In this document: piece after piece, positions 7,930 to 15,601 of the stretch
Position numbering within the stretch: position 1 is the stretch's first letter
Layout of the letters: each line of letters starts with the position of its first letter
Notes under the pieces: generated by a model
Seen by the model: the letters and a program-made list of their open reading frames with translations, nothing else
Told to the model about the DNA's origin: nothing
Databases searched by the model: none
NCBI GenBank assembly: GCA_002353935.1
Contig: DEKP01000039.1
Coordinates: 1 to 24,319, forward strand
Source: Ruminococcaceae bacterium UBA2719
GTDB lineage: Bacteria > Bacillota > Clostridia > Oscillospirales > Acutalibacteraceae
Length of the DNA stretch: 24,319 bases
Direction: 5' to 3'
Program-made: the position numbers and the translations under genes

Positions 7930-9132
7930 TTAATCTATCTTAGTAACATTAGCTTTAATATGACCATCAAAAAGTTTCAAGTCGATTTCATCGCCTATTT
8001 TAAGATCATTTTTTGATATAACATTTTTATTATTAACGCTGATATGTGTAAACCCTCTTTTTAGAACAGCAATGGGATTGAGCGCTTCTAATTTATTAAC
8101 CGATTCCTTTAAATTGTTTTCGCATAAATATATATATTTATCAAATAAATTATTGATTTGCAATTCACAAGATCGAATTTTTTCAAATTCAGTATCAATA
8201 TAATTTATAGGTGAATATGCAGATACAAGCTTAATATAATTATTTTGAATCTCAGATAATGCATAAATTTTATTGTAAATCAAAGAATCTATATACTGTT
8301 TTGTTGCATTTAAATTAGCTGTTAAATCCATCTTATCAGGGACAACCAGCTCAGCCGCAGCAGATGGTGTGGGAGCTCTTAAATCGCTGACAAAATCACA
8401 AATTGTAAAATCAGTCTCATGACCAACGGCAGAGACTACGGGAATTTTGCAGTTATATATAGCGTATGCAAGCTCTTCGTCGTTAAATGCCCACAAATCT
8501 TCAATTGAGCCGCCGCCTCTGCCTATGATTATGACATCAGCGGCATTGTTATCAGAAAACATATCAACGGCATTTTTCAGCTGTTCAGGAGCAGTTTTTC
8601 CCTGAACTAACACAGGAGCTAAAATAATATCTACGCATGGAAATCTTCTGGAAATTATATTAAGTATGTCTTGTATTGCTGCGCCGGTCGGAGAGGTAAT
8701 TACTCCTATTGTGTTAGGATATATAGGTAAGGGCTTTTTATGAGCTTGATCAAACAAACCTCTTTCTTCCAATTTCTTTTTTAATTGTTCGAGTTCAAGC
8801 GCCAACGCACCTACGCCGTAAGGTCTCATGTCTTCAACATATATTTGATATTGCCCCGATACCTCGTATACCGTAACTCTGCCTAAAATCAAAACTTTCA
8901 TACCGTTTTCGGGTTTGAATCTTAATTTTTTTGCATTAAAAGAAAACATAACCGCCTTAACAAGGCTTGTGCTATCTTTTAAAGAAAAGTAAATATGTCC
9001 GCTTGAATAATGATCTGATAAATTTGATATTTCTCCTTCGATAAAAACGTTTTGCAGATTGATATCTCCATCAAGCAGACTTTTTACATATATATTTAAT
9101 TGTGAAACTGTTAAAATCTTACCAGAATTCAT
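7930..9132 (-). CDS. xseA: Exodeoxyribonuclease VII large subunit
   Basis: Catalytic subunit of the cytosolic nuclease that degrades single-stranded DNA from both ends to oligonucleotides. The 400 residues fit the family (about 400-450). An N-terminal OB-fold (about 1-105) includes VFIEGEISNLS and SGHIYFSLKD. The catalytic domain follows, with GVITSPTGAAIQDI, IIIGRGGGSIEDLWAFNDE and SAVGHETDFTICDFVSDLRA; the RGGGS, GHE and TD residues are the conserved core. A coiled C-terminal arm carries the late motif NPIAVLKRGF. The start is supported by TTAAGGAT upstream. It sits between the TsaD-like gene and dnaE. The small subunit gene xseB, normally directly downstream and required for activity, is absent: dnaE starts 11 bases later. 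Confidence 0.96.
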   Translation of the reverse strand: MNSGKILTVSQLNIYVKSLLDGDINLQNVFIEGEISNLSDHYSSGHIYFSLKDSTSLVKAVMFSFNAKKLRFKPENGMKVLILGRVTVYEVSGQYQIYVEDMRPYGVGALALELEQLKKKLEERGLFDQAHKKPLPIYPNTIGVITSPTGAAIQDILNIISRRFPCVDIILAPVLVQGKTAPEQLKNAVDMFSDNNAADVIIIGRGGGSIEDLWAFNDEELAYAIYNCKIPVVSAVGHETDFTICDFVSDLRAPTPSAAAELVVPDKMDLTANLNATKQYIDSLIYNKIYALSEIQNNYIKLVSAYSPINYIDTEFEKIRSCELQINNLFDKYIYLCENNLKESVNKLEALNPIAVLKRGFTHISVNNKNVISKNDLKIGDEIDLKLFDGHIKANVTKID

Positions 9133-9155
9133 TATTATATCCTTAAAAGTTATAC

Positions 9156-10094
9156 TTAAAAACAGTTGTCCGCGTAATAAGCAAGAACCGCAACACCTGC
9201 TGCATTATCTGTTGAAAATTCAGGCTTGGCAAAAACGCAGTCAAAATTATTGGATAAAGAATTTTTAATAATAGAGTTTGACATTACCCCGCCCGCATAT
9301 ATAATAGGAAGATTTGGATATTTGCGAGCTAATTTTTCACTCATTTTAAAAATAGCGTTCTCGACATATTTCAAACAAAATTTTGCAATATGTTCTTTAC
9401 TCTTGCCATCTTTTAGTAATTTTTGACACAAGTTTTCTCCGCCGCTTAAACAACAGTCAAAATCTTTTAAAACAGGATTTACACTTATCTCATCATTACA
9501 GTCAAGCGCTAATTTCTCAAGATCTTTTCCACATGGAAATTGCAAACCCAACATAACACCTACCCTATCTATAAGTTGTCCGGCATTAAGATCAAGAGTT
9601 TTTGCTATAAGTTTAGTAGATAAAAATTCTTCACTGCTATTTACCAACAAAGCCTCGGTTGTTCCTCCGCTGATATGAAACGCTATATGAGTTCTATCAA
9701 TTAAATCGAGCCTGTTGCTGCTATACAGAGCTGCAGCAATATGGCCCTGTTGATGGGAAAATTCATAAAGCGGGATTTTATTTGTTTTTGAAATTATTTT
9801 TGCCGCTGCTACACCTACAGTAAAACAAGGCATGTACGACCCCTCTACATTACGCGGTCTGGAAGAAACACTGACAGCAGAAAAATCAAACGATATATCT
9901 TCATATAAATTCTCAATTAAACCGGGTAACTGTTGAGTGTGGTGAAACACAGCGTCGCTTTGTCTAAGCCCTCTAGCGCCATCTTTTACCGGTAGTAATT
10001 TTCGTTTGCTTATAACAATATTCTTATCGCGGTTATATGCACATACAGATGTAGTGTAGTTGCTCGTGTCAATTCCTAAATAATACTTGCTCAT
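9156..10094 (-). CDS. TsaD/Kae1-like paralogue (ASKHA fold, formerly peptidase M22)
   Basis: A 312-residue member of the TsaD/Kae1 branch of the ASKHA ATPase fold. Visible elements are the first phosphate loop GIDTSNYTTS (7-16), the metal pair H114 and H118 in HQQGH, the glycine loop SGGTTE (142-147), LIDRVGVMLGL with D176 (174-184), AGGVMSN (267-273) and STDNAAG (294-300). True TsaD makes the tRNA modification t6A; it is longer (about 335-350) and begins with GIETSCDDT. This protein has DTSNYTTS instead, typical of a Firmicutes paralogue that databases call M22 peptidase or Kae1-like. Fold and metal site are clear, but the substrate is unknown and protease activity should not be assumed. Its ATG overlaps the nusB stop by 4 bases (ATGA), so the two are translationally coupled; xseA starts 23 bases after it. 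Confidence 0.85.
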   Translation of the reverse strand: MSKYYLGIDTSNYTTSVCAYNRDKNIVISKRKLLPVKDGARGLRQSDAVFHHTQQLPGLIENLYEDISFDFSAVSVSSRPRNVEGSYMPCFTVGVAAAKIISKTNKIPLYEFSHQQGHIAAALYSSNRLDLIDRTHIAFHISGGTTEALLVNSSEEFLSTKLIAKTLDLNAGQLIDRVGVMLGLQFPCGKDLEKLALDCNDEISVNPVLKDFDCCLSGGENLCQKLLKDGKSKEHIAKFCLKYVENAIFKMSEKLARKYPNLPIIYAGGVMSNSIIKNSLSNNFDCVFAKPEFSTDNAAGVAVLAYYADNCF

Positions 10095-10594
10095 AATTCT
10101 TTAGAAACAGCACCCAAAAGACCGTTTACAAATGCACAGTCCTCTTCTGTGGAATATTTCTTAGTCAGTTCAATAGCTTCGTTAATAGATACCGAAACCG
10201 GAATCTCGTCAACAAATAGCATTTCATATATAGCTAAACGCAAAGCAGCAAAAGATACCTTGGAAATTCTATTAATTTTCCACCCCTTTTTTAAGTGAGA
10301 AGAAATCAAATCATCTATCTTTTGAGCATTTTTATCTATTTCTTTTGCAGCAGTCAACGCATAATCAGATAAGTTGATTTCTCTGCTATCTAAAGTATTA
10401 TCAGCAATTTCATCGATATCAGTATCTGAAAAAAGCATTTCAAAGCATAATATAAATGCCTGTTCACGCATTTTATATCTTGAAATGCAATTTTGTGAGG
10501 TCTTGTTTCCAGAATCTTTGTTTTTCAAAAAATCATCTTGCAAAATTTCATTTTTCAAATCTCTGGTTTGATTATCCTTAATATTATCGCTCAT
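10091..10594 (-). CDS. nusB: Transcription antitermination factor NusB
   Basis: RNA-binding protein that, with NusE (S10), binds boxA RNA and supports antitermination of rRNA transcription. The NusB fold begins at about residue 38 (SRYKMREQAFILCFEMLF) and ends with conserved stretches KVSFAALRLAIYEMLF, IPVSVSINEAIELTKKYSTE and FVNGLLGAV. The protein has 167 residues against 130-140 usually; the extra part is a charged, probably disordered N-terminal extension of about 37 residues. The long start is supported: GGAG sits 7 bases before this ATG and a strong promoter lies just upstream. It is the first gene of the nusB-tsaD-like-xseA-dnaE unit. In many Firmicutes nusB lies next to spoIIIA; here a pullulanase gene on the other strand separates them. 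Confidence 0.95.
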   Translation of the reverse strand: MSDNIKDNQTRDLKNEILQDDFLKNKDSGNKTSQNCISRYKMREQAFILCFEMLFSDTDIDEIADNTLDSREINLSDYALTAAKEIDKNAQKIDDLISSHLKKGWKINRISKVSFAALRLAIYEMLFVDEIPVSVSINEAIELTKKYSTEEDCAFVNGLLGAVSKEL

Positions 10595-10626
10595 AAAAGT
10601 ACTCCATAGTATAATTTTACTTATGT

Positions 10627-10655
10627 ATTATAGCATAACAGGCAAGCTTTGTAAA
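10627..10655 (-). promoter_or_regulatory. Predicted SigA promoter of the nusB operon
   Basis: On the minus strand TTTACA (10650-10655), a 17-base spacer and a perfect TATAAT (10627-10632). The -10 is extended (TGC before TATAAT). It is about 33 bases before the nusB start codon. A perfect 7-2-7 inverted repeat covers the -35 element. Confidence 0.8.
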
Positions 10656-10662
10656 TACAAAG
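10647..10662. promoter_or_regulatory. Candidate operator over the nusB -35 box
   Basis: CTTTGTA-AA-TACAAAG is a perfect 16-base palindrome (7-base arms, 2-base centre). The -35 hexamer of the nusB promoter lies inside it, so a bound protein would block polymerase. I do not recognise the regulator. Confidence 0.4.
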
Positions 10663-10775
10663 TAAAACTCAAAAATACGCAATTAGTTTAAAGTTTTTAA
10701 GCATCTGTAAAAGTTCATAAAACAAGCATCACCTTGAATTTTTGATGAACAAACAAATTATACAATAAATTTTGG

Positions 10776-10803
10776 TTGAAATTTTTATAAAAAATGATAA
10801 AAT
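10776..10803 (+). promoter_or_regulatory. Predicted SigA promoter of the pullulanase gene
   Basis: TTGAAA (10776-10781), a 16-base spacer and TAAAAT (10798-10803), with TGA forming an extended -10. It lies about 60 bases before the start codon. A 12-base palindrome AAATTGCAATTT (10824-10835) lies just after the expected transcription start. Confidence 0.55.
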
Positions 10804-10863
10804 ATTAATATATACACAATTTGAAATTGCAATTTTTAATATGTAATGAGAGGAATATTCTTG

Positions 10864-12873
10864 ATGATAGCTTACTATTCAAATAAAAATGAAATGTATA
10901 ACACCTATGATCAAAATGATCTCGGTTTTACTTATACAAAAGAAAATACTACTTTTAAAGTTTGGGCCCCTTCTGCTCAGCAAGTTTTACTTAAATTATA
11001 TACAACAGGCTCTTTTGCCGAAGATGGCGCTACCGTAATCGGTATAAAACAAATGAACTTTGATCAGTCGACTGGAGTTTGGTCTACAACTGTTGACGGT
11101 GATCTTGATAAAACTTATTATACCTATGTTATACAAACCGATAAGGGTACTAACGAAACTCAAGACGTTTATTCTAAGGCTGTTGGAATAAATTCTGCTC
11201 GCTCAATGGTTGTTGATTTAAGCAAAACTAATCCTGAGGGTTGGGAAAACGACACTCATGTTCTACCTGAGAAACCGAACGATGCAATTATTTGGGAAGT
11301 TCATGTAAGAGATTTTTCTTCTTCTGTTAATTCCGGCGTATCAAAAGCTAACCGCGGAACATTTTTAGCGTTTACAGAAGATAACACTGCTATCCCTTTT
11401 ACACAATATCCAACCTGTGTAAATTATCTTAAAAAACTCGGAATAACTCATGTGCAGTTGAATCCTGTGTTCGATTTTGGATCTGTAAATGAAACTACTT
11501 GCGTAGATTACAACTGGGGATATGATCCGGTAAATTATAATGTACCAGAAGGTTCTTATTCTTCAGATCCCTATCACGGTGAAGTCAGAATCAGAGAATT
11601 CAAAGAAATGATTCATGCGTTGCACAAAGCAAATATTGGAGTTGTTATGGATGTTGTGTATAACCACGTTTACTCAACAAAGGATTCTCCTTTTGAAATG
11701 ACTGTTCCTGATTATTATTTCAGAATGCAAAACGGAAGATATCTAAATTCATCCGGCTGTGGCAATGTAACAGCTAGCGATAAAGTGATGTTTAGAAAAT
11801 TTATGATTGATTCTATCAAATATTGGGCTGAAGAATATCATATTGACGGATTTAGATTTGATCTTATGGCTTGTCACGATATTGAAACCATGAATTTAAT
11901 AAGAGAAGAACTGGATAAAATAGATAAAAGAATATTAATGTATGGCGAGCCATGGACTGCAAATGATGGCGAAAACGGTATATCGGGTGATGACTGCTGT
12001 AACAAAACAAACGCTAAAAAATTATCGGATAGAATCGGTATGTTTAATGATGATATGCGCCACGGACTAAAGGGCGGCAGCGACGACGATTCAAAAGGGT
12101 TTATTCAAGGTTCTACACACAGCGCATACAATGTTATTGCTGGAATGATGGGCGCATCAAGCGTAACTTTCGGTAACTGGGCAAATATGCCGTCTCAATG
12201 TGTAACTTATGCTTCGGCTCATGATAACCTAACACTTTGGGATAAAATACTTAAATCAAATTGGTGTTCTGATTATAACACAAGAGATCAGCTCTATATT
12301 AGTCAAAATAAAATTTCAGCTGCCTTGACTATAATGTCGTTGGGAATTCCTTTTATGCTTGCGGGAGAAGAATTCGCTCGTACAAAAAAAGGTGACCATA
12401 ACTCTTACAAATCTTCTGATTATATAAATTCTATAGACTGGAGCCGAACAGTTGATTATAAAGAGCTTGTTACCTTTTATGCAGGATTAATTAAAATTCG
12501 CAAGGCATTTTCTCCTCTCAGGGATTGTACTACAAAAGCCGTTGACGAAAGCTATATTGTATATAACGGCAGCTCAATTACTCTAAATATAAAGAATGAT
12601 AAAGACGGCGAATGGCAAATGTTGTCACTTCTTGTAAATAACACAGATTCTCCAGTATATTCAGAAATAAGATCAAAATATAATCTTCCGGAGAAATGGT
12701 ATGTATTGTGCGACGGAAAATCCGCCTCTGATAAGGCTCTTGGAGAATATGATATTACACAACCAATCCCTCCAAGATCTGCTATAATAATTGTCGACAA
12801 AGACAGTTATGATAAAATTCAAAATAATATTAACGCAAATTTCCATACTCAACCAACTTATTTAAATAACTAA
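10864..12873 (+). CDS. pulA: Type I pullulanase (GH13 debranching enzyme)
   Basis: Hydrolyses alpha-1,6 branch linkages in pullulan, branched maltodextrin or glycogen. The N-terminal CBM48-like domain (about 18-120, with FKVWAPSAQQVLLKLY) leads to a GH13 barrel. The signature YNWGYDP (216-222) marks type I pullulanases. Catalytic residues are D333 in DGFRFDLMA (nucleophile), E362 in YGEPW (acid/base) and D454 in SAHDNLTL; VMDVVYNH (261-268) is conserved region I. There is no signal peptide, so it should act in the cytosol, on stored glycogen or imported dextrins. The frame opens at 10846, but the ribosome binding site GAGAGGA (10848-10854) lies inside that version. ATG 10864 (669 residues), or the TTG just before it, is the better start. 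It stands alone, facing the opposite way from both flanking operons, with its own promoter and terminator. Confidence 0.93.
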   Translation: MIAYYSNKNEMYNTYDQNDLGFTYTKENTTFKVWAPSAQQVLLKLYTTGSFAEDGATVIGIKQMNFDQSTGVWSTTVDGDLDKTYYTYVIQTDKGTNETQDVYSKAVGINSARSMVVDLSKTNPEGWENDTHVLPEKPNDAIIWEVHVRDFSSSVNSGVSKANRGTFLAFTEDNTAIPFTQYPTCVNYLKKLGITHVQLNPVFDFGSVNETTCVDYNWGYDPVNYNVPEGSYSSDPYHGEVRIREFKEMIHALHKANIGVVMDVVYNHVYSTKDSPFEMTVPDYYFRMQNGRYLNSSGCGNVTASDKVMFRKFMIDSIKYWAEEYHIDGFRFDLMACHDIETMNLIREELDKIDKRILMYGEPWTANDGENGISGDDCCNKTNAKKLSDRIGMFNDDMRHGLKGGSDDDSKGFIQGSTHSAYNVIAGMMGASSVTFGNWANMPSQCVTYASAHDNLTLWDKILKSNWCSDYNTRDQLYISQNKISAALTIMSLGIPFMLAGEEFARTKKGDHNSYKSSDYINSIDWSRTVDYKELVTFYAGLIKIRKAFSPLRDCTTKAVDESYIVYNGSSITLNIKNDKDGEWQMLSLLVNNTDSPVYSEIRSKYNLPEKWYVLCDGKSASDKALGEYDITQPIPPRSAIIIVDKDSYDKIQNNINANFHTQPTYLNN

Positions 12874-12907
12874 ATTTAATTGTTTTAGTCTTATAAATTA
12901 AAGCTTT

Positions 12908-12939
12908 AAGCCGCCAACTTTTATGTTGACGGCTTTTTT
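12908..12939 (+). terminator. Terminator of the pullulanase gene
   Basis: Stem AAGCCGCCAAC (12908-12918) with GTTGACGGCTT (12925-12935), one C-A mismatch, loop TTTTAT and a six-T run (12934-12939). Read from the minus strand the mismatch becomes a U-G pair, so the stem is complete, but the tail is a weak TTAAAGCTTT. It may serve the convergent spoIIIA operon too. Confidence 0.88.
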
Positions 12940-13019
12940 ATGTAAAAAAACAACTAAATTTAAAATTTATCCAAACAAAAAATATTTTGATCTTTGCTTG
13001 CGTATTTATTGATTAAACG

Positions 13020-13571
13020 CTATATATCATTGATTTTTATGTTATTAAAATCAATATCTGTTTGCGACATTACAGCATCTTTTATTATGATCGGAGAGTC
13101 GCTTTCTATTTCGGATTTTTTTACAGTTATAATGCAGTTGTCATCTGATATAAAACAAAGGCATTGTGAAAAGCCTTTTGCTTTTAGCACGCTTTCAATA
13201 TTAGATTGCGCCAAAATTCTGTCTTCCAGCTTAGACATTTGTTCAACTGCCTCTTTCTTTAAATCTTCGTCAGCATCGGTTAATGTTATTACCTCTTTTG
13301 CCTTAGTTACAGCTTCGTCCTGTGCCTGCTTACGTTCGGTTAAACATTTTGCAAAGTATTGGTCTGTTTGATCACCGCTGTTGGAAGTTTTGACCGCTTC
13401 ATCAACTGTAGCTTTTGTATTGGCATTTACATATGTAGCTGCGCCAAGTTCTTTAGAAGTGGGAGTCAAAAGCGATGATCCCGAATCAGAAAACTGCCAG
13501 TTTAAATAAACTGCTGCTGCAAGTGCTAAAATTAGAGCTGAAAGTACAATATGTCTTTTTTTGATTTTCAT
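13020..13571 (-). CDS. spoIIIAH: Stage III sporulation protein AH
   Basis: Mother-cell membrane protein whose outer domain binds forespore SpoIIQ across the two engulfing membranes, forming the wall of the feeding channel. The 183 residues comprise a basic start MKIKKR, one membrane helix (about 7-23), a Ser/Thr/Asp-rich linker, a helical stretch with ERKQAQDEAVTKAKEVI, and a C-terminal YscJ/FliF-like alpha/beta domain (VLKAKGFSQCLCFISDDNCIITVKK). The frame opens at 13610, but that version would overlap spoIIIAG by 25 bases. The ATG at 13571 has a perfect GGAGG 7 bases upstream (13579-13583), so this start is chosen. It is the last gene of the spoIIIA operon, shorter than the B. subtilis protein (218) mainly in the linker. 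Confidence 0.93.
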   Translation of the reverse strand: MKIKKRHIVLSALILALAAAVYLNWQFSDSGSSLLTPTSKELGAATYVNANTKATVDEAVKTSNSGDQTDQYFAKCLTERKQAQDEAVTKAKEVITLTDADEDLKKEAVEQMSKLEDRILAQSNIESVLKAKGFSQCLCFISDDNCIITVKKSEIESDSPIIIKDAVMSQTDIDFNNIKINDI

Positions 13572-13585
13572 TATTTTTCCTCCGT

Positions 13586-14005
13586 TTATTTTTGTAATTT
13601 TGTTATGCAAACCTTATCGGTTGAAATTGAAAGCGATTTAGTTACAGCTGACAAAACTCTGTTTACCACTATCGCATCGTCTCCGCCATCGCATACAATT
13701 ACCACTCCTCTGACAGTAGGCTCTATACTTTTAGTCTTTGTTTCTGTATTTGTCAGGTAAACATTTTCTCCGCTGTTATCCATTGTCAAAAATATTTTTG
13801 CCTCTCCTACTCCGTCAATTTGAGAAATGATTTCCAAAAGTTTTTCGTTTAATTCTTTGGAATATTCTTCAACTGAAGCTGAGCTTTTATCGCTTATAAA
13901 TGAAAAATCCATAAACGATGATAAAAATATTAAAATCAAAGCTGATATTCCAACAATAAAAGCTGCTTTTATAAATTTTGGATTACTGAATATTTTTTTG
14001 TTCAT
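13586..14005 (-). CDS. spoIIIAG: Stage III sporulation protein AG
   Basis: Membrane-anchored ring protein of the SpoIIIA-SpoIIQ channel between mother cell and forespore. The 139 residues comprise a short cytosolic start, one membrane helix (about 13-33), a linker, and a ring-building domain with EEYSKELNEKLLEIISQIDG, AKIFLTMDNSGENVYLTN and TVRGVVIVCDGGDDAIVV, the last being the most conserved stretch of the family. It is shorter than the B. subtilis protein (about 229) because the insert that forms the beta-triangle of the ring is reduced. It overlaps spoIIIAF by 23 bases; GGAG lies 10 bases before its ATG. Confidence 0.93.
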   Translation of the reverse strand: MNKKIFSNPKFIKAAFIVGISALILIFLSSFMDFSFISDKSSASVEEYSKELNEKLLEIISQIDGVGEAKIFLTMDNSGENVYLTNTETKTKSIEPTVRGVVIVCDGGDDAIVVNRVLSAVTKSLSISTDKVCITKLQK

Positions 14006-14480
14006 TTATTATAATCTCCGGCTCTTTTGACATATTTGAATAAACTATTTTTTCAATATCATTAAGTCTGTCCTCATATTTTTTACTTATATATATGATA
14101 ATTCGTCCCACATATATGCTATTATCATCTGATAATTTTAAAGAAAGTTTTATATTATCAGGTTCTATGCCCTCATTTTTCAATAAGCTATCTGTTACTT
14201 TTACTAAATTATCAGCAGTTTCTTTCATAACCGCTTTTTGATAATTCTTTATATCTTCATCAACATTTTGTTCAAATTCGTAGTCCTGTAAAAGCATATC
14301 GTCGCCTTTTAAAGTTGATACAATTCCTTTTATAGGCACAATCATCGAACAGATTAGAAAAAGGCCTAGAACCAAATTTACGGTTTTGTTCATCCTTTTA
14401 TCCGGTACAATAAGGCTAATTATCGAACAAGCAACGCAACAAACACATATAATTGTACCGGCATTTTTAAATTCGTTCAA
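13983..14480 (-). CDS. spoIIIAF: Stage III sporulation protein AF
   Basis: Component of the SpoIIIA channel complex in the mother-cell membrane. With the TTG start it has 165 residues: two membrane helices (about 6-22 and 29-46, with VLGLFLICSMIVPI), then a soluble domain with MKETADNLVKVTDSLL and IYVGRIIIYISK, typical of AF. The frame is open to 14597, but the first 39 codons lie entirely over the end of spoIIIAE and do not resemble AF. The TTG at 14480 overlaps the spoIIIAE stop (TTGA) and has a G-rich ribosome binding site (GGGGGGTG) just upstream. Family and position are firm; the TTG start is inferred. Confidence 0.88.
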   Translation of the reverse strand: MNEFKNAGTIICVCCVACSIISLIVPDKRMNKTVNLVLGLFLICSMIVPIKGIVSTLKGDDMLLQDYEFEQNVDEDIKNYQKAVMKETADNLVKVTDSLLKNEGIEPDNIKLSLKLSDDNSIYVGRIIIYISKKYEDRLNDIEKIVYSNMSKEPEIIINEQKNIQ

Positions 14481-15598
14481 TTGGCACCCCCCATAGATAG
14501 AAGCAGCGCAGTAGATACGATAAAAATTGCCATTATGCTCACTATTATTGCAAACACAGTGGAAACAACAGAAGAAATAGAACATAAAAGTTCGCAAGGT
14601 TCATTTACACCTACTGTCTGTGCTATTGCTTTTGAAAGATTTATTGAAACAATCCACATTAAGCATTTAGTTATAGATGGCAAAAACACTATACAAATAG
14701 CTATAATTACAAATACTCCCGCTCCGCTTCTAAGCAAATTTAAAGAGCCTTGTATACTCTTATACGCTTCTGAGATAGCTGCACCTACGACCGGGATAAA
14801 CGAGGAAAGTGTAAATCTTACAGCTCTGGTAGTTACCGAGTCATAAGCCGTGGTTATTATAGAGCGAATAGTGAGCATAGCGGAAAACACTGTCATAATA
14901 AAAGCTATCATCCACTTTATTATTTTAGAAAACAAGGCGCAAAAACCTTTTAAATTCACTCTATCAGTAATGGCGGACGAAACACAAAATCCAAGATAAA
15001 TATTAAGAATCGGAGCTATAAATTTTGACGCTATTTGAGATACTGTCTGACACATTATCATAACCATTGAATAATACGAAGCACTGCTGATAACATGTCC
15101 TGAAAATGACAGTATTGCTATCATAACAGGTATGTATAACAACATGAAATTTGAAGCATCCTTCAACATTTCAATAGAGCTGTCAACCAGATCTATAATA
15201 GGAAATATCAAAGCACAGGTAATACAGAGAGTTGAAACAACCGATAAAACCTGAGACGTTGATATTGCTCTTAAATTGTTTTTATATCCGTTTAATAAAG
15301 CGTAAAGAATAATAACCGCAATAACCACGGCAGAAGATGAAAAAGGTTTTACAGAATTTTCTCCTATTTTTTCTGATATTAATGAAATTACAGAAGTAAA
15401 TGATATATTACTAACATTGTTAAAAGAATAAGAGTCTACTCCAAGCCCTTCCAAATCCTCTTTTGCTTCATCAGACAAAGAATTTTTAAGCTCATCCAAT
15501 GAGTTTTCTAAATCACTTGTATCTAACGCTTTTGCTGAAAATTGAAAAGCTACAAGCAGCGCTGTAATTATCAAAAATATTTTTAACAGTCTTTTCAT
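14477..15598 (-). CDS. spoIIIAE: Stage III sporulation protein AE
   Basis: Polytopic membrane protein of the SpoIIIA complex, proposed to be a transporter-like core of the feeding channel. The 373 residues include a cleavable-looking signal peptide (1 to about 24, ending AKA), a soluble region with SLSDEAKEDLEGLGVDSY (41-58), and about seven membrane segments from residue 88 onward. The stretch TTRAVRFTLSSFIPVVGAAISEA is the most conserved part of the family. GGAGGATG stands just before its ATG, overlapping the end of spoIIIAD, so translation is coupled. Length and position match the B. subtilis gene (399). Confidence 0.95.
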   Translation of the reverse strand: MKRLLKIFLIITALLVAFQFSAKALDTSDLENSLDELKNSLSDEAKEDLEGLGVDSYSFNNVSNISFTSVISLISEKIGENSVKPFSSSAVVIAVIILYALLNGYKNNLRAISTSQVLSVVSTLCITCALIFPIIDLVDSSIEMLKDASNFMLLYIPVMIAILSFSGHVISSASYYSMVMIMCQTVSQIASKFIAPILNIYLGFCVSSAITDRVNLKGFCALFSKIIKWMIAFIMTVFSAMLTIRSIITTAYDSVTTRAVRFTLSSFIPVVGAAISEAYKSIQGSLNLLRSGAGVFVIIAICIVFLPSITKCLMWIVSINLSKAIAQTVGVNEPCELLCSISSVVSTVFAIIVSIMAIFIVSTALLLSMGGAN

Positions 15599-15601
15599 TT
15601 T

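Noticed and set aside
12868..12963. 12-base direct repeat AACTAAATTTAA (12868-12879 and 12952-12963) as an insertion scar
   Set aside because: The sequence is very AT-rich, the copies are only 72 bases apart around a terminator, and no matching copy lies on the other side of the pullulanase gene.
13572..13610. Upstream start of spoIIIAH giving 196 residues
   Set aside because: It overlaps spoIIIAG and has no ribosome binding site, whereas the internal ATG has GGAGG at ideal distance.
14481..14597. N-terminal 39 codons of the longest spoIIIAF frame
   Set aside because: They are the spoIIIAE sequence read in another frame, Cys/Phe-rich and unlike the family.
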